Assembly: GCF_900090295.1 (NCBI RefSeq)
Contig: NZ_LT607753.1
Location: 744,001 to 808,000 of the forward strand
Direction: 5' to 3'
Origin: Micromonospora coxensis
GTDB lineage: Bacteria > Actinomycetota > Actinomycetes > Mycobacteriales > Micromonosporaceae
DNA length: 64,000 nucleotides
The position numbers and the translations under genes were made by a program. Shown in pieces: positions 7,971 through 17,896 of the stretch; positions within the stretch are counted from its first letter, which is position 1; each line of letters begins with the position of its first letter. The notes under the pieces were generated by a model that did no database searches, was not told the DNA's origin, and saw only the letters and a list, made by a program, of their open reading frames with translations.

Positions 7971-10900
7971 GACCGGTGGCCTTCCGGGCGGGTCGGGGCG
8001 GGTGTCCGGTGGCCGGCGGCCCGGACGCGGCGCTCCTCGATGCCGACCAGGTCGTCCGGGGGCGCGTCGGGCACCTCGTCGTCGAAGCGGGCGAGGGTCG
8101 GCGTGAGCAGCGACACCAGCGCCGTCGCCGCGATGCAGACCCCGAACAGCACGTACAGCAGCCCGTGGCCGCGGCCCGGGCCGACGCCGATCACCGCGCC
8201 GACCGTGCCGGCCAGCGCACCGTCGGCGAGCAGCATCGGTTCGGCGACCTGAGCGGCGAACGGGGCGACGACACCCCAGCCCAGCGGCAGGGTGGACTGG
8301 GCGACCATCTGGTTGAGCGCGAAGACCCGCCCGTGCACACGCGCCGGCACCTTGGTCTGGATGATCGTGTGGTAGACGCCGTTGACGATGCCGAGGGCCA
8401 GGTACATGCCGAACGCGCCGGCGCCGATGAGCAGCAGGTTCGGCCGCAACCCGGTCAGCACGGCGGCCACCGCGATGCCGCAGGTGCCCAGCAGCACCGC
8501 CCGCATCCGCAGCCGGCGCGGCCCGCCCCAGAGCAGCATCACCAGGCCGCCGACGGCCGCGCCCACCCCACCGGCGAGCGCCACCCGGGCGACGTCGTCG
8601 AGGTCGGCGAAGCCGAGCACGAGCGGGGAGAGCAGGAACAGCACCGGGAACAGGAAGAAGTTGAGCGCGGCGAAGAACGCCAGCATGGCGCGGAACTCCC
8701 GGCGGCGCAGCGAGTAGCGGAAGCCGGCGACGATCTCCGCGCCGATGCTCTCGCGCCGTCGCAGCGCCAGGGTGCGGGGGAACCGCACGGCCACCAGGAC
8801 CCCGATGGCGAACAGGTACGACGCGACGTCGATGAGCAGGATGCCACGCAGCCCGACGACCTGGAGCAGGGCCACCGCGAGCAGCGGCACGGTGAACTGG
8901 GTGAGGCCGACGGCGGTCTGGGTGAGGCCGTTGGCGTGGCCGAGGAACCGTTTGGGCACCAGCTGCGGCACCGCCGAGACGAAGGCGAGGCGCTGGAACG
9001 CCAGCGCCACCGACAGCCACGCCGTCAGTGGGTAGAAGTGCCACACCTCGGCCCGGTCGGCGAGCAGCAGAGCGGCCATCACCGCGTTGCCGCCGCCGGC
9101 GGCGGCGTTGGCCGCGAGCAGGACGCGTCGGCGGCTGCTGCGGTCGACCAGCGCCCCGGCCAGCGGGGCGACGAGCAGGCCGGGCAGGAGGCCGAGCACG
9201 GCGAACAGCGCGAACCGGGCGAGCGACCCGGTCTCGGTGTAGATCCACAGTGGGATCGCGAAGGTGGTCAGCGCGGTGCCCAGCCCGGAGACGATCTGCC
9301 CTCCGGCGACCAGGCCGAAGCGGCGCATGCTGGGTGGCGGCGCGGTGTCCGCCGGGCCGTCCGCGCCGGGTGGGATCGCGCCGTCCGGCCGGTGCGACAC
9401 GGCGGCGAGCTGCCAGGCGGGCCGGTCCTCGTCCGGCTCGACCGCCGATGGCGGCGCGTCGAGGCGTCGGTGCACGTCGGTGACGATCTGCGCCAGCTCG
9501 GCCGCGCGGTACTTGAGGAAGTAGTGCCCGCCCTCGTCGAGCACCGCCAGCGCGGTGCGCTCGGCGAGGAAGTGCCACTCCCGGTACCGCTCCTCGTGGT
9601 AGTCGGTGCTGCGGTCGCGTTCGCCGACCACCGAGATGACCGGCGCGCGCAGCGGGGTGATCCGCTGGCGCATCAGGTCGGTGAAGTAGTCCTCGGAGAC
9701 CTCGGCGTCGTGGCGCATCGCCCGGACCAGGAACCGGACCTCCTCGGGCGCGAGCGACCCGACGGCGGTGCCCTGCGCCTGGAGCCAGGTGCGGTAGATC
9801 CGGTCGCTGCGCAGCCGTTCGGCCAGCCGCAGCCGCAGCAACGGGCCGAGCAGCCCACCGGCCGGCCGGGCGAACGGGAACACCGCGCCGAGGTACACCG
9901 CCAGCAGGTCCCGGCCGGCGGCCTCCAGCCGGCGGGCGACCTCCACGGCCAGCGCGCCGCCGGGGCCGCAGTGTCCGTAGAGGATCAGTGGGCCCTGCAC
10001 CGTGGCCAGGATCTCCGCGACGACGTCGACGGCGACGTCGACGATGGGCGCGGGGTCGTCGGCGAGGCCGATGTCGTGTCCGGGCACGGCCACCGACAGC
10101 AGCCGGTACCCGGCCGGCAGCGCGTCGGCCAGCGGCTGGTACACCACGGCGCTGCCGCCGCCGTACGGGACGCAGACCAGGGTGGCGACCCGGTCGGCGG
10201 CCGGCGCCGGCCGGGTCAGCTCGTGCAGCAGACCGCCGGGGCGGGCGTCCACCTCGGTGACGAGTGCGGCCAGCTCACGGACAGTGCGGTGCCGGAACAG
10301 GTCCATCACGCTGACCGTGGCCTCGGCGCCGACGACGGCGGGCAGTTCCCGACGCAGCCGGGCCACCACCTGGGTGGCCAGCAGCGAGTGCCCGCCCAGG
10401 TCGAAGAAGTCGTCGGTCGCGCCGACCTCGGCCACCCCCAGCACGGTCCGCCAGATGTCGGCCACCAGGGTCTCCACCGGCCCGACCGGCGTCACCCGCT
10501 CGCCGGCCGGCGCTGCGTCGGTCGGTGCGGGCAGGGCCCGCCGGTCCACCTTGCCGTGTTCCTGCAACGGCAGCCGGTCCAGGACCGTCCAGCGGGTCGG
10601 CACCATGTGCTCGGGCAGCCGGTCGGCGAGGCGGCGGCGCAGGCCGGCGACATCCGGCCCGTCGGCGTCGGGCGTCGGCTCCAGATAGGCCACCAGCCGG
10701 TCGTCGCGCAGCAGCACCGCGGCCTGCCGGACCCCGGGGCAGTCGCGCAGGACGGCTTCGATCTCGCCCAGCTCGACCCGGTAGCCGCGGATCTTCACCT
10801 GGTGGTCGCGGCGGCCGAGGAAGACCAACTGCCCGTCGGCGCTCCAGCGGCCCAGGTCGCCGGTGCGGTAGAGGCGGGCGCCCGCCGGGCCGTACGGGTC

Positions 10901-13531
10901 GGGCACGAAGCGCTCGGCGGTGAGGCCGGGCCGGTGCAGGTAGCCGCGGGCCAGCCGGTCGCCACCGAGGTACAGCTCGCCGGGCACCCCGACCGGCACC
11001 GGGCGCATCCGCTCGTCGAGCAGGTACACCCGGGCGTGCGGCAGGGGACGGCCGAGCGGCACCGCGCCGGCGCCCGGGCCGTCGGCGAGGACCTCGTGGG
11101 TGGCCACGCCGACGGTGGCCTCGGTGGGGCCGTAGTGGTTGAAGACCCGGACCGGGCCGGCGGCGAGTGGACGGACACGCCCCAGGTCGGACGCCTCGCC
11201 GCCGAGGATCAGCGCGCGGGCGGGCAGCAGGTCGACCGGCTCGGCGTCGGCGGTGAGCGCCGCCAGGTGCGAGGGGGTGATCTTCAGGTAGTCGATGCGC
11301 TCCTCGCGCAGCCGCTCGGCCAGTTCGGCGCCGGTGCCGCGGCGCGGCAGCAGGTGCACCGCGCCGCCGGTGGCCAGCGCCAGGTAGAAGAGGGTGACGC
11401 TGAAGTCGAACGACATCGACTGGAGCAGCCCGTAGCGGGCGGCCGGGACGATCGCGAACCGGTCGGCCACCCCGTCGAGGTAGCGCAGCACCTGCCGGTG
11501 CGCCACGGCGACGCCCTTCGGCGTGCCGGTGGAGCCGGAGGTGTAGATGACGTACGCGAGGTGACCGCCGCTCGTCGTGGCCGGTGGTGGGGTGTCGGGG
11601 GCCGCCGCGGCCTCGGTGGCGACCTCGTCGAGGCAGACGGCCGGGGCGTCGGCGGGCAGCCGGTCGCGCAGCTCCGCGCTGGTCAGCAGCACCGTCGGGC
11701 GGGCGTCGGCGAGCATCAGGGCCAGCCGGGCGGCGGGCTGCTCCGGATCCAGTGGCAGGTACGCGCCGCCGGCGCGGAGCACCCCGAGCAGCGTCGCCGC
11801 CAGGTCGACGGACTGTTCCAGCAGGACGCCGACGAGGTGGTCCGGGCCGACGCCCCGCGCGCGCAGCAGGTGGGCCAGCCGGTTGGCCCGCCGGTCCAGC
11901 TCGCGGTAGGTGAGCGTGTCCGTGCCGTGGACCACAACCGGCGCGTCGGGCGTGGCGGCGACGAAGGGGACGACGAGGTCGGCCAGGGTCTGCGCCGCGC
12001 CGGTGACGCCCGTACCGGCGGCCGGCCGGTCGGCCGGGTGGTCCTGACCGGTGCCCGGGTCGACCTGCTGGTGCTGGTCGGTGCCGGCGAACGCCGCGTC
12101 GGGTCGGGCCAGGGCGAGCACCCGGTCCCGCTCGGCGGGGCCGAGCAGGTCCAGGTCGACGACGGGCAGGTCCGGGCGGGCGACGGCGGCGCGCAGCAGG
12201 GTCTCGAAGCTGCCGAACAGCCGGCGTACGGTGGCGGCGTCGAACAGGTCGGTGTGGTAGACGACCATGCAGCGCAGGTCGTCGGGGGCCTCGCTGACGT
12301 AGAGCGACAGGTCGAAGCGGGCGGCGGCGGCATCGGTGCCGACCCCCTCGGCGCTCAGGCCGGCAGGCCAGGACGCGTCGCCTCGGGCGTAGTTCTGCAG
12401 GGTGAACAGCACCTGGAACACCGGGGCGCGGCTGACGTCGCGGACGACGTGCAGTTCCTTGACCAGCCGTTCGAACGGGATCTCCTGGTGGGCCAGGGCC
12501 CGGACCACGGTGGTGCGGGTGCGGCGCAGCAGGGCCGCGAAGCTCGGCTCGGTGGCCGGCGTGTCGGCGGACGCGGCGACCGGCGACAGGTCGGCGCGCA
12601 GGGCGAGGGTGTTGACGAAGAGACCGACGAGGTTCTCCAGCTCCGGCACCACCCGGCCGGCGACCGGGGAGCCGATGGCGAAGTCGCGCTGGCCGCTGTG
12701 CCGGAACAGCACGGCCTGCAGGCCGGCGAGCAGGGTCATGTAGAGGGTGCTGCGGTGGGCGCGGCTGAGCCGGCGCAGGCCGTCGGTGAGGTCGGCGTCG
12801 AGGGTGAAGCGGTGGGTGGCGCCGGCGTAGGACTGCACGGCCGGGCGGGGCCGGTCGGTGGGCAGTTCCAGCGGGGGCACACCGGCCAGGGCGCGGGTCC
12901 AGTAGGCGAAGCCGTCGCCGCTGGCCGGGCCGTCGAGCCGGTCGCGCTGCCAGGCGGCGTAGTCGGTGTAGTCGAGCGCGGGGGGCGGGGGCGGGTCGCC
13001 GCCGTCGCGCAGCGCGGCGTACGTGGCGGCGACCTCGCCCAGCAGCAGGTTGATCGACCAGCCGTCGCTGACGATGTGGTGCGTCGCGAGGTGCAGCAGG
13101 TGGTCCTGGTCGCCGAGCCGTACGACGAGGACGCGCAGCAGCGGGGCGTGCCCGAGGTCGAACGGGGTGGCGACGGAGGCGGCCACCACCGCGCGGGCGG
13201 CGTCCAGCGACGGCGCGGCGGTGACGGTGACCGGTACCCGGACCTGCGCGAGCACGTGCAGGACGGGTTCACCGTCGGCGTTCTCGGTGAAGCGTGAGCG
13301 CAGGCTGTCGTGCCGTCCGGCGGTGGCGTCGAGGGCGGCGCGCAGGAGGTCGACGTCCAGCGGTCCGCGCAGCCGGGTGGTCGAGTGCACGACGTACGCG
13401 GCGGTGCCGGGGGTGAGCTGCTCGGTGAACCAGATCCGTTCCTGGCCGAACGACAGGCGGGGGGCGGCGGGGAGGCGGGTGGCGGTCGACGCGAGGGCAG
13501 GGCTCCGCGACGGTACGTCAACGTTGGTCAC
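7967..13531 (-). CDS. NRPS C-A-PCP-TE fused to an MFS exporter
   Basis: 1854 aa. In order: C domain with HHIVSDG (His151-His152, Asp156); A domain with YTSGSTGTPKG, NHYGPTEATVG, YRTGD and HGKVDR; PCP with FDLGGHSLLATQ (Ser1049); thioesterase (about 1105-1340); and from about residue 1402 a 12-helix MFS transporter. The thioesterase elbow reads YGHCGPGG, so Cys1188 replaces the usual Ser nucleophile. The specificity residues read by eye as about D-F-T-K-I-G-H-V-G-K, close to the aspartate code (DLTKVGHIGK). It is probably the terminal module, releasing and exporting a small acyl-peptide. GTG start at 13531 follows a GAGAAGG site. First gene of the minus-strand operon. Confidence 0.95.
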   Translation of the reverse strand: MTNVDVPSRSPALASTATRLPAAPRLSFGQERIWFTEQLTPGTAAYVVHSTTRLRGPLDVDLLRAALDATAGRHDSLRSRFTENADGEPVLHVLAQVRVPVTVTAAPSLDAARAVVAASVATPFDLGHAPLLRVLVVRLGDQDHLLHLATHHIVSDGWSINLLLGEVAATYAALRDGGDPPPPPALDYTDYAAWQRDRLDGPASGDGFAYWTRALAGVPPLELPTDRPRPAVQSYAGATHRFTLDADLTDGLRRLSRAHRSTLYMTLLAGLQAVLFRHSGQRDFAIGSPVAGRVVPELENLVGLFVNTLALRADLSPVAASADTPATEPSFAALLRRTRTTVVRALAHQEIPFERLVKELHVVRDVSRAPVFQVLFTLQNYARGDASWPAGLSAEGVGTDAAAARFDLSLYVSEAPDDLRCMVVYHTDLFDAATVRRLFGSFETLLRAAVARPDLPVVDLDLLGPAERDRVLALARPDAAFAGTDQHQQVDPGTGQDHPADRPAAGTGVTGAAQTLADLVVPFVAATPDAPVVVHGTDTLTYRELDRRANRLAHLLRARGVGPDHLVGVLLEQSVDLAATLLGVLRAGGAYLPLDPEQPAARLALMLADARPTVLLTSAELRDRLPADAPAVCLDEVATEAAAAPDTPPPATTSGGHLAYVIYTSGSTGTPKGVAVAHRQVLRYLDGVADRFAIVPAARYGLLQSMSFDFSVTLFYLALATGGAVHLLPRRGTGAELAERLREERIDYLKITPSHLAALTADAEPVDLLPARALILGGEASDLGRVRPLAAGPVRVFNHYGPTEATVGVATHEVLADGPGAGAVPLGRPLPHARVYLLDERMRPVPVGVPGELYLGGDRLARGYLHRPGLTAERFVPDPYGPAGARLYRTGDLGRWSADGQLVFLGRRDHQVKIRGYRVELGEIEAVLRDCPGVRQAAVLLRDDRLVAYLEPTPDADGPDVAGLRRRLADRLPEHMVPTRWTVLDRLPLQEHGKVDRRALPAPTDAAPAGERVTPVGPVETLVADIWRTVLGVAEVGATDDFFDLGGHSLLATQVVARLRRELPAVVGAEATVSVMDLFRHRTVRELAALVTEVDARPGGLLHELTRPAPAADRVATLVCVPYGGGSAVVYQPLADALPAGYRLLSVAVPGHDIGLADDPAPIVDVAVDVVAEILATVQGPLILYGHCGPGGALAVEVARRLEAAGRDLLAVYLGAVFPFARPAGGLLGPLLRLRLAERLRSDRIYRTWLQAQGTAVGSLAPEEVRFLVRAMRHDAEVSEDYFTDLMRQRITPLRAPVISVVGERDRSTDYHEERYREWHFLAERTALAVLDEGGHYFLKYRAAELAQIVTDVHRRLDAPPSAVEPDEDRPAWQLAAVSHRPDGAIPPGADGPADTAPPPSMRRFGLVAGGQIVSGLGTALTTFAIPLWIYTETGSLARFALFAVLGLLPGLLVAPLAGALVDRSSRRRVLLAANAAAGGGNAVMAALLLADRAEVWHFYPLTAWLSVALAFQRLAFVSAVPQLVPKRFLGHANGLTQTAVGLTQFTVPLLAVALLQVVGLRGILLIDVASYLFAIGVLVAVRFPRTLALRRRESIGAEIVAGFRYSLRRREFRAMLAFFAALNFFLFPVLFLLSPLVLGFADLDDVARVALAGGVGAAVGGLVMLLWGGPRRLRMRAVLLGTCGIAVAAVLTGLRPNLLLIGAGAFGMYLALGIVNGVYHTIIQTKVPARVHGRVFALNQMVAQSTLPLGWGVVAPFAAQVAEPMLLADGALAGTVGAVIGVGPGRGHGLLYVLFGVCIAATALVSLLTPTLARFDDEVPDAPPDDLVGIEERRVRAAGHRTPAPTRPEGHRS

Positions 13532-13671
13532 GCGGTGCCTTCTCGGTACGGTGACGGACGGGAGTCAGTAGTGTGCACGCCGCAATCGACGCATTGGATC
13601 GGCTGATCGGTCCACTGTGGAAGACATGATCGAGCGATCCGGTGCCCGTGCGGACCGTCGTACGGTCGGGA

Positions 13672-16533
13672 ATGCCATTCGCCGACATCGTGGTGCCCGC
13701 CGAGTGGGCGTCGGAGTCCCTCGTCCACGCCGAGTTCACCGGCGACGGCGCCGGCGTCGCCCCGCTGACCTGGGCCCAACAGGTGCTGTGGCGCTCGATC
13801 ACCCGGTTCGGCTCCAACCACCGCTTCCTCAACCTGCGGCGTACCGTGGCGGTGTCCGCGCGGGCCGGGGTGGACGTGGACGCCGCCGCCCGCGCGGTGG
13901 GTGAGCTGGTCGGCCGGCACTCCGCGCTGCGCACCCGGCTGCGGGTCGCCGACGGCGAGCCGCGTCAGGAGACGGCGGCGGCCGGGGTGCTGCCGCTGCT
14001 GGTGTGCGCCGGCGACGGTGACGCCTCGGCCGCCGCCGGGCAGGCCGCCGGCCGGCTCGGCGACGTCGCGTTCGACCACGCCGAGGAGTGGCCGCTGCGG
14101 GTCGCGCTAGTCACGGTCGACGACCGGGTACGGCAGGTCGTGGTGGTGTTCAGCCACACCACGGTGGACGCGCACGCCGCCGAGGTGGTGCTGCGTGACC
14201 TGAGGCTGATCCTGCTCCGGGGCGCCCTGCCCACTCCGGCCGGTCCGCAGTCGGCGGACGTGGCCCGCCGCCAGCACGGCGCGGACCGGCGCCGCTCGGA
14301 GCGGTCCGTGGCGTACTGGCTGCGGGAGTTCCCGCGCCTGCCCGGCCGGCCGCTGACCCCGACCGGGCCGGGGCTCGACCCGCCGCTGCGCCGGGGCGTC
14401 CTGGTCTCCCCGGCCATCGACACCGCCGCCCGGCTGATCGCCGCCCGGCGGCGGGTCAGCGTGTCGGCGGTGCTCCTCGCCGGGTACGCGGCGATGGCCG
14501 CCCGCGACACCGACGACGAGCTGTGCGGCCTGTTCCCGATGGCCCACAACCGGTTCCGCACCGAGTACGCCGACGCGGTCGCCAACCTCGGCCAGATCGG
14601 CTTCTGCGTGGTGGACCTGAGCGGGCGTCCCGACTTCGACGAGCTGGTGTCGCGGATCTGGACCGCGTCGCTGGACGGTCTGCGGCACGCCTACTACGCG
14701 CCGCCCGCGCTGCGGCACGCCTTCGAGGCCGCGGGCGTCGACCTCGACACGGCGTTCCTGCCGTACCACTACTTCAACGACGTGCGGCTGGCCGTCGGTG
14801 GTGGCGCCCCGCCGCCCCGGGCGACCCTCGGCGAGCTGCGGGCCGCCCTGGACGCCAGCACCTTCTCCTGGACCGCCGGGCTGGAGAAGGCGGCCTGGCA
14901 CCTGCTGGCCCACGTGGTCGACGAGCCGGCCGGCGTCGGCGTCACCCTCACCGCCGACACCCGGCACCTGCCGATGGACGCCGTCGAGCCGTTCCTGCGC
15001 GGGATGGAGGAACTCCTGGTCGAGGCGGCCTTCGACCGGGTGCGGTGGCCGTGGTCGTCCACCCGTGCCGGGCTCCCGGCCGCCGCCGGGCCGGTCGTCG
15101 GCGACGCCACGGCCGGCGAGCAGGTCGGGTACGCGCCGTTTCACGGCCGACGCGACGCGAGCGCGCCGCTGACCTGGGGGCAGCGTGCGATGTGGCGCAC
15201 CGTCGAGGAGTTCGCCTCCCCCGCCGCGTACCGGGTGCTGGGTCTCCCCCGCACCCTGCCGGTGGCGGCGCGGGCCGACGTCACCGTGGCCCGGGGGCTG
15301 GAGGCCGTCGGCGCGCTGGTCACCCGGCACGAGTCGCTGCGCACCCGGTTCCGGCTGCGTGACCGGGAGCTGCACCAGGAGGTGACCGCGGCGGGTCGAC
15401 TGCCGGTCCTGGTGCACCCGGTGGCCCGGCCCGCCGACGACCCGGACGGCCGCAGCGCCGCCGCGGCCCTCACCGCCCGGCTACGCGAGCCACGCTTCGA
15501 CCACGTCGCCGAGTGGCCGCTGCGCGTCGCGCTGGTCACGGTCGACGACCGGGTACGGCAGGTCGTCGCGGTGTTCAGCCACTCGGTCGCGGACCTGCAG
15601 GCCGCCGACACCGTGCTGCGCGACCTGCGGCTGCTCCTGCTGCGCGGCACGCTGGACGCCGCGCCCGGCCCGCAGTCGCTGGATCTCGCCGAGCGGGAGC
15701 GCGACGTCGAGGTACGCCGCTCCCAGCGCGCGGTGGCGTACTGGCTGCGACAGGTGGACGGGCTCGCCGGGACCCTGCCCGACCCGGACCGGCCCTCGGC
15801 GACCACCCGGCACGTACGCGGTGCGCTGGTGTCCTCGGCGCTGCACGACGCTTCCGGGCTGGTGGCGGCCCGGCACCGGGTCAGCAGCGCCGACGCCCTG
15901 TTGGCGGCGACCGTCGCGGTGCTGGACGCGGGCAGTGGGCGGGACGCCTGCGGGATCGTCGTGATGGCGAACAACCGCTTCCAGCCGGGCCACGACCGCG
16001 CCGTGGGCACCCTGAACCAGATCGGGTTCTGCCGGGTCCCGCTGGCTGATCGGCCCGGTTTCGCCGAGCTGCTGTCGCGCGCCCGGCACGCGGCTCTGGA
16101 CGCCTACCGGCACGCCTACTACGACCCGGTCGTCTGGGAACGTGCGGTGACCGAGCTGGGCCACGACCACCGCACCTTCCTCGCCCCGTTCTGCTACCTC
16201 AACGACGCCCGGCTGGCACACCCCGCGCGCCCCTCGACGGCCGGTCCGGACGAGTCGGGACTGCGGTCCGGGCCGGCCCGGAGCGCCTTCCGTCAGCTGC
16301 CGGAGCTGGCGGACTTCCCCTGGCGTCTCCGGCTCCAGGTGCGCGACGCCCCCGGTGCGGCCGAGCTGATCGCCACCGCCGACGTGCGGTACCTGTCGAT
16401 CGGGCAGATCGAGGGGTTGCTGCGTGGCATCGAGGCGCTGCTGGTCGAGGCGGCCTTCGGCGACGTGCCCTGGCCGTGGAGACCGGGCGCGGTCGGCCAC
16501 GGACCGCCAGCCGTCGCCGGGCCGCCGGGCTGA
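13672..16533 (+). CDS. Tandem degenerate condensation-like protein (two copies)
   Basis: About 953 aa, two C-like domains in a row, divergent from the NRPS operon. Copy 1 starts at LTWAQQVLW and has SHTTVDA (His162, Asp166). Copy 2 starts at LTWGQRAMW (about residue 500) and has SHSVADL (His637, Asp641). Both keep the catalytic-position His and the Asp but lose the first His and the Gly of HHxxxDG, like the protein at 1601-3025. Both copies end near a PWPW motif preceded by LLVEAAF. No A domain or carrier is present. I prefer ATG 13672 because it matches the N-terminal spacing of the single-copy relative; GTG 13642 is an in-frame alternative. Role unknown; linked to the NRPS product by position. 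Confidence 0.75.
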   Translation: MPFADIVVPAEWASESLVHAEFTGDGAGVAPLTWAQQVLWRSITRFGSNHRFLNLRRTVAVSARAGVDVDAAARAVGELVGRHSALRTRLRVADGEPRQETAAAGVLPLLVCAGDGDASAAAGQAAGRLGDVAFDHAEEWPLRVALVTVDDRVRQVVVVFSHTTVDAHAAEVVLRDLRLILLRGALPTPAGPQSADVARRQHGADRRRSERSVAYWLREFPRLPGRPLTPTGPGLDPPLRRGVLVSPAIDTAARLIAARRRVSVSAVLLAGYAAMAARDTDDELCGLFPMAHNRFRTEYADAVANLGQIGFCVVDLSGRPDFDELVSRIWTASLDGLRHAYYAPPALRHAFEAAGVDLDTAFLPYHYFNDVRLAVGGGAPPPRATLGELRAALDASTFSWTAGLEKAAWHLLAHVVDEPAGVGVTLTADTRHLPMDAVEPFLRGMEELLVEAAFDRVRWPWSSTRAGLPAAAGPVVGDATAGEQVGYAPFHGRRDASAPLTWGQRAMWRTVEEFASPAAYRVLGLPRTLPVAARADVTVARGLEAVGALVTRHESLRTRFRLRDRELHQEVTAAGRLPVLVHPVARPADDPDGRSAAAALTARLREPRFDHVAEWPLRVALVTVDDRVRQVVAVFSHSVADLQAADTVLRDLRLLLLRGTLDAAPGPQSLDLAERERDVEVRRSQRAVAYWLRQVDGLAGTLPDPDRPSATTRHVRGALVSSALHDASGLVAARHRVSSADALLAATVAVLDAGSGRDACGIVVMANNRFQPGHDRAVGTLNQIGFCRVPLADRPGFAELLSRARHAALDAYRHAYYDPVVWERAVTELGHDHRTFLAPFCYLNDARLAHPARPSTAGPDESGLRSGPARSAFRQLPELADFPWRLRLQVRDAPGAAELIATADVRYLSIGQIEGLLRGIEALLVEAAFGDVPWPWRPGAVGHGPPAVAGPPG

Positions 16534-16567
16534 CCCTGTCGAGAGCGGCGCACCGCATCGGCATGGT

Positions 16568-17896
16568 TCAGTCGGTGGCGCCCCGCGGGGGAGGCTCGTT
16601 GGTGCGGGGCCGCCGCCAGTTCGTCTCGTACGCTTCGTGCGCGCGCCGTTCCTCCATCACGGCGGCGCGCAGCGCGTGCCGGGAGTCCGCGAACAGGAAC
16701 GCCTCCACGGCGACCATCGCGACCTGCGTCGCCGTGATGAGCGCGAGCGCCGCCAGGACCGGCATCCGCACGGCCAGCGGCGTGCCCGCCGCCAGGACGA
16801 GCACCACGCCCACCCTGGTCCAGGAGACGGTGTGCAGGGTGCGGAACTGGAACAGCAGGCTGCCGACCAGATAGCAGGCGACGCCCCCGTAGAGCAGCGC
16901 CATTCCCGGGCCGTGCATCGGCTCGCCCAGCGCGATGCCACCGCTGACCTGGTGCAGCAACTCCTCGCCGCCGAGGGCGAACAGCACGATCCCGACGAGC
17001 ATGATCAGGTAGAGGTCGTGGTAGGCGTCCCGGACCATCCGGGTCCGGGCGTCGCCGTGCGTACCGTGCAGGGCCAGGCGGGCGGCGGGCGCGATCAGGT
17101 CGAAGTGTGCCCACCAGAGGCAGGAGACGCCGATGATGCCCAGCGTGGCCGCCATCAGCGTCGACCAGGTGATGGGCCGGCCGACCACGTCGCTGCCCAC
17201 ACCGATCGAGATCAACGATTCACCCAGGGCGATCATGAGGATGAGGTCGTACCGTTCGGTCCAGTGCTCGGCGGAGGTGACCACCCAGCCCCGGGTCCCG
17301 GTCACCAGGGGAATCAGGTACTGGCCGACCACCAGGGCGACCCAGATCGCCTCCCGCACCAGTGCACCGACCTGCGGGTCACCCAGCAGTGCCGGTACGA
17401 GAGCGGCCGCGAAGAGCAGGGCGACGCTGCCGATCAACTCGAAGAAGTAGGGACGGATCTGCCCCACCTCACGGCGGTCGTGCCGGATCGAGTACCAGTA
17501 CACCCCCAGGTGCACGAGGCGGATCACGAGGTAACTCCAGGCGATCAGAAACGGACCGGAGATCCCCTCGACAGGGTCGCGGAACGCCTGTGGGCTGGCC
17601 AGGGCGAAGGCGTAGAGCGCCACGATGGCCACCACCATGACCATCGGAACGACGCCCTCACCCATGCGGATCCGATTGGCGACCAGGCTGTGGATGACCC
17701 AGCACCACCAGAGGACGGCCAGGAGCAGCACGGCGTGCAGCAGGCCCCGCCCCGAGAGGTCGGCGGCGGTGGCCCGGGCGATGATGAAGAACGAGAAGAC
17801 GTAGACCAGGTCGAAGTAGATCTCGAACCGGTCCACCCGGGCACCGGGTGCCGCCTGGACGATCGGCCCCAGGCGCCGCTCCCATCCGCCCCTCAC
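16568..17896 (-). CDS. Low temperature requirement protein A (LtrA) family membrane protein
   Basis: 442 aa polytopic membrane protein with many hydrophobic segments. It carries the two LtrA hallmarks: FEIYFDLVYVFSF near the N terminus and ERYDLILMIALGESLISIG in the middle. LtrA proteins are widespread in actinomycetes and their biochemical role is not known; the name comes from a Listeria cold-growth mutant. The gene converges with the tandem C-like gene, ending 34 nt from its stop, so it is probably not part of the NRPS locus. The start was taken at the first codon giving the conserved N terminus. Confidence 0.88.
   Translation of the reverse strand: MRGGWERRLGPIVQAAPGARVDRFEIYFDLVYVFSFFIIARATAADLSGRGLLHAVLLLAVLWWCWVIHSLVANRIRMGEGVVPMVMVVAIVALYAFALASPQAFRDPVEGISGPFLIAWSYLVIRLVHLGVYWYSIRHDRREVGQIRPYFFELIGSVALLFAAALVPALLGDPQVGALVREAIWVALVVGQYLIPLVTGTRGWVVTSAEHWTERYDLILMIALGESLISIGVGSDVVGRPITWSTLMAATLGIIGVSCLWWAHFDLIAPAARLALHGTHGDARTRMVRDAYHDLYLIMLVGIVLFALGGEELLHQVSGGIALGEPMHGPGMALLYGGVACYLVGSLLFQFRTLHTVSWTRVGVVLVLAAGTPLAVRMPVLAALALITATQVAMVAVEAFLFADSRHALRAAVMEERRAHEAYETNWRRPRTNEPPPRGATD

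Noticed and set aside
4563..8252. Very long plus-strand open frame (over 1200 codons) opposite the NRPS genes
   Set aside because: Gly/Arg/Gln-rich mirror of the NRPS coding strand in high-GC DNA; no domains, and the minus-strand frame is clearly the gene.
7976..13297. Plus-strand open frame of about 1770 codons
   Set aside because: Antisense shadow of the NRPS-MFS gene with low-complexity composition and no ribosome site.
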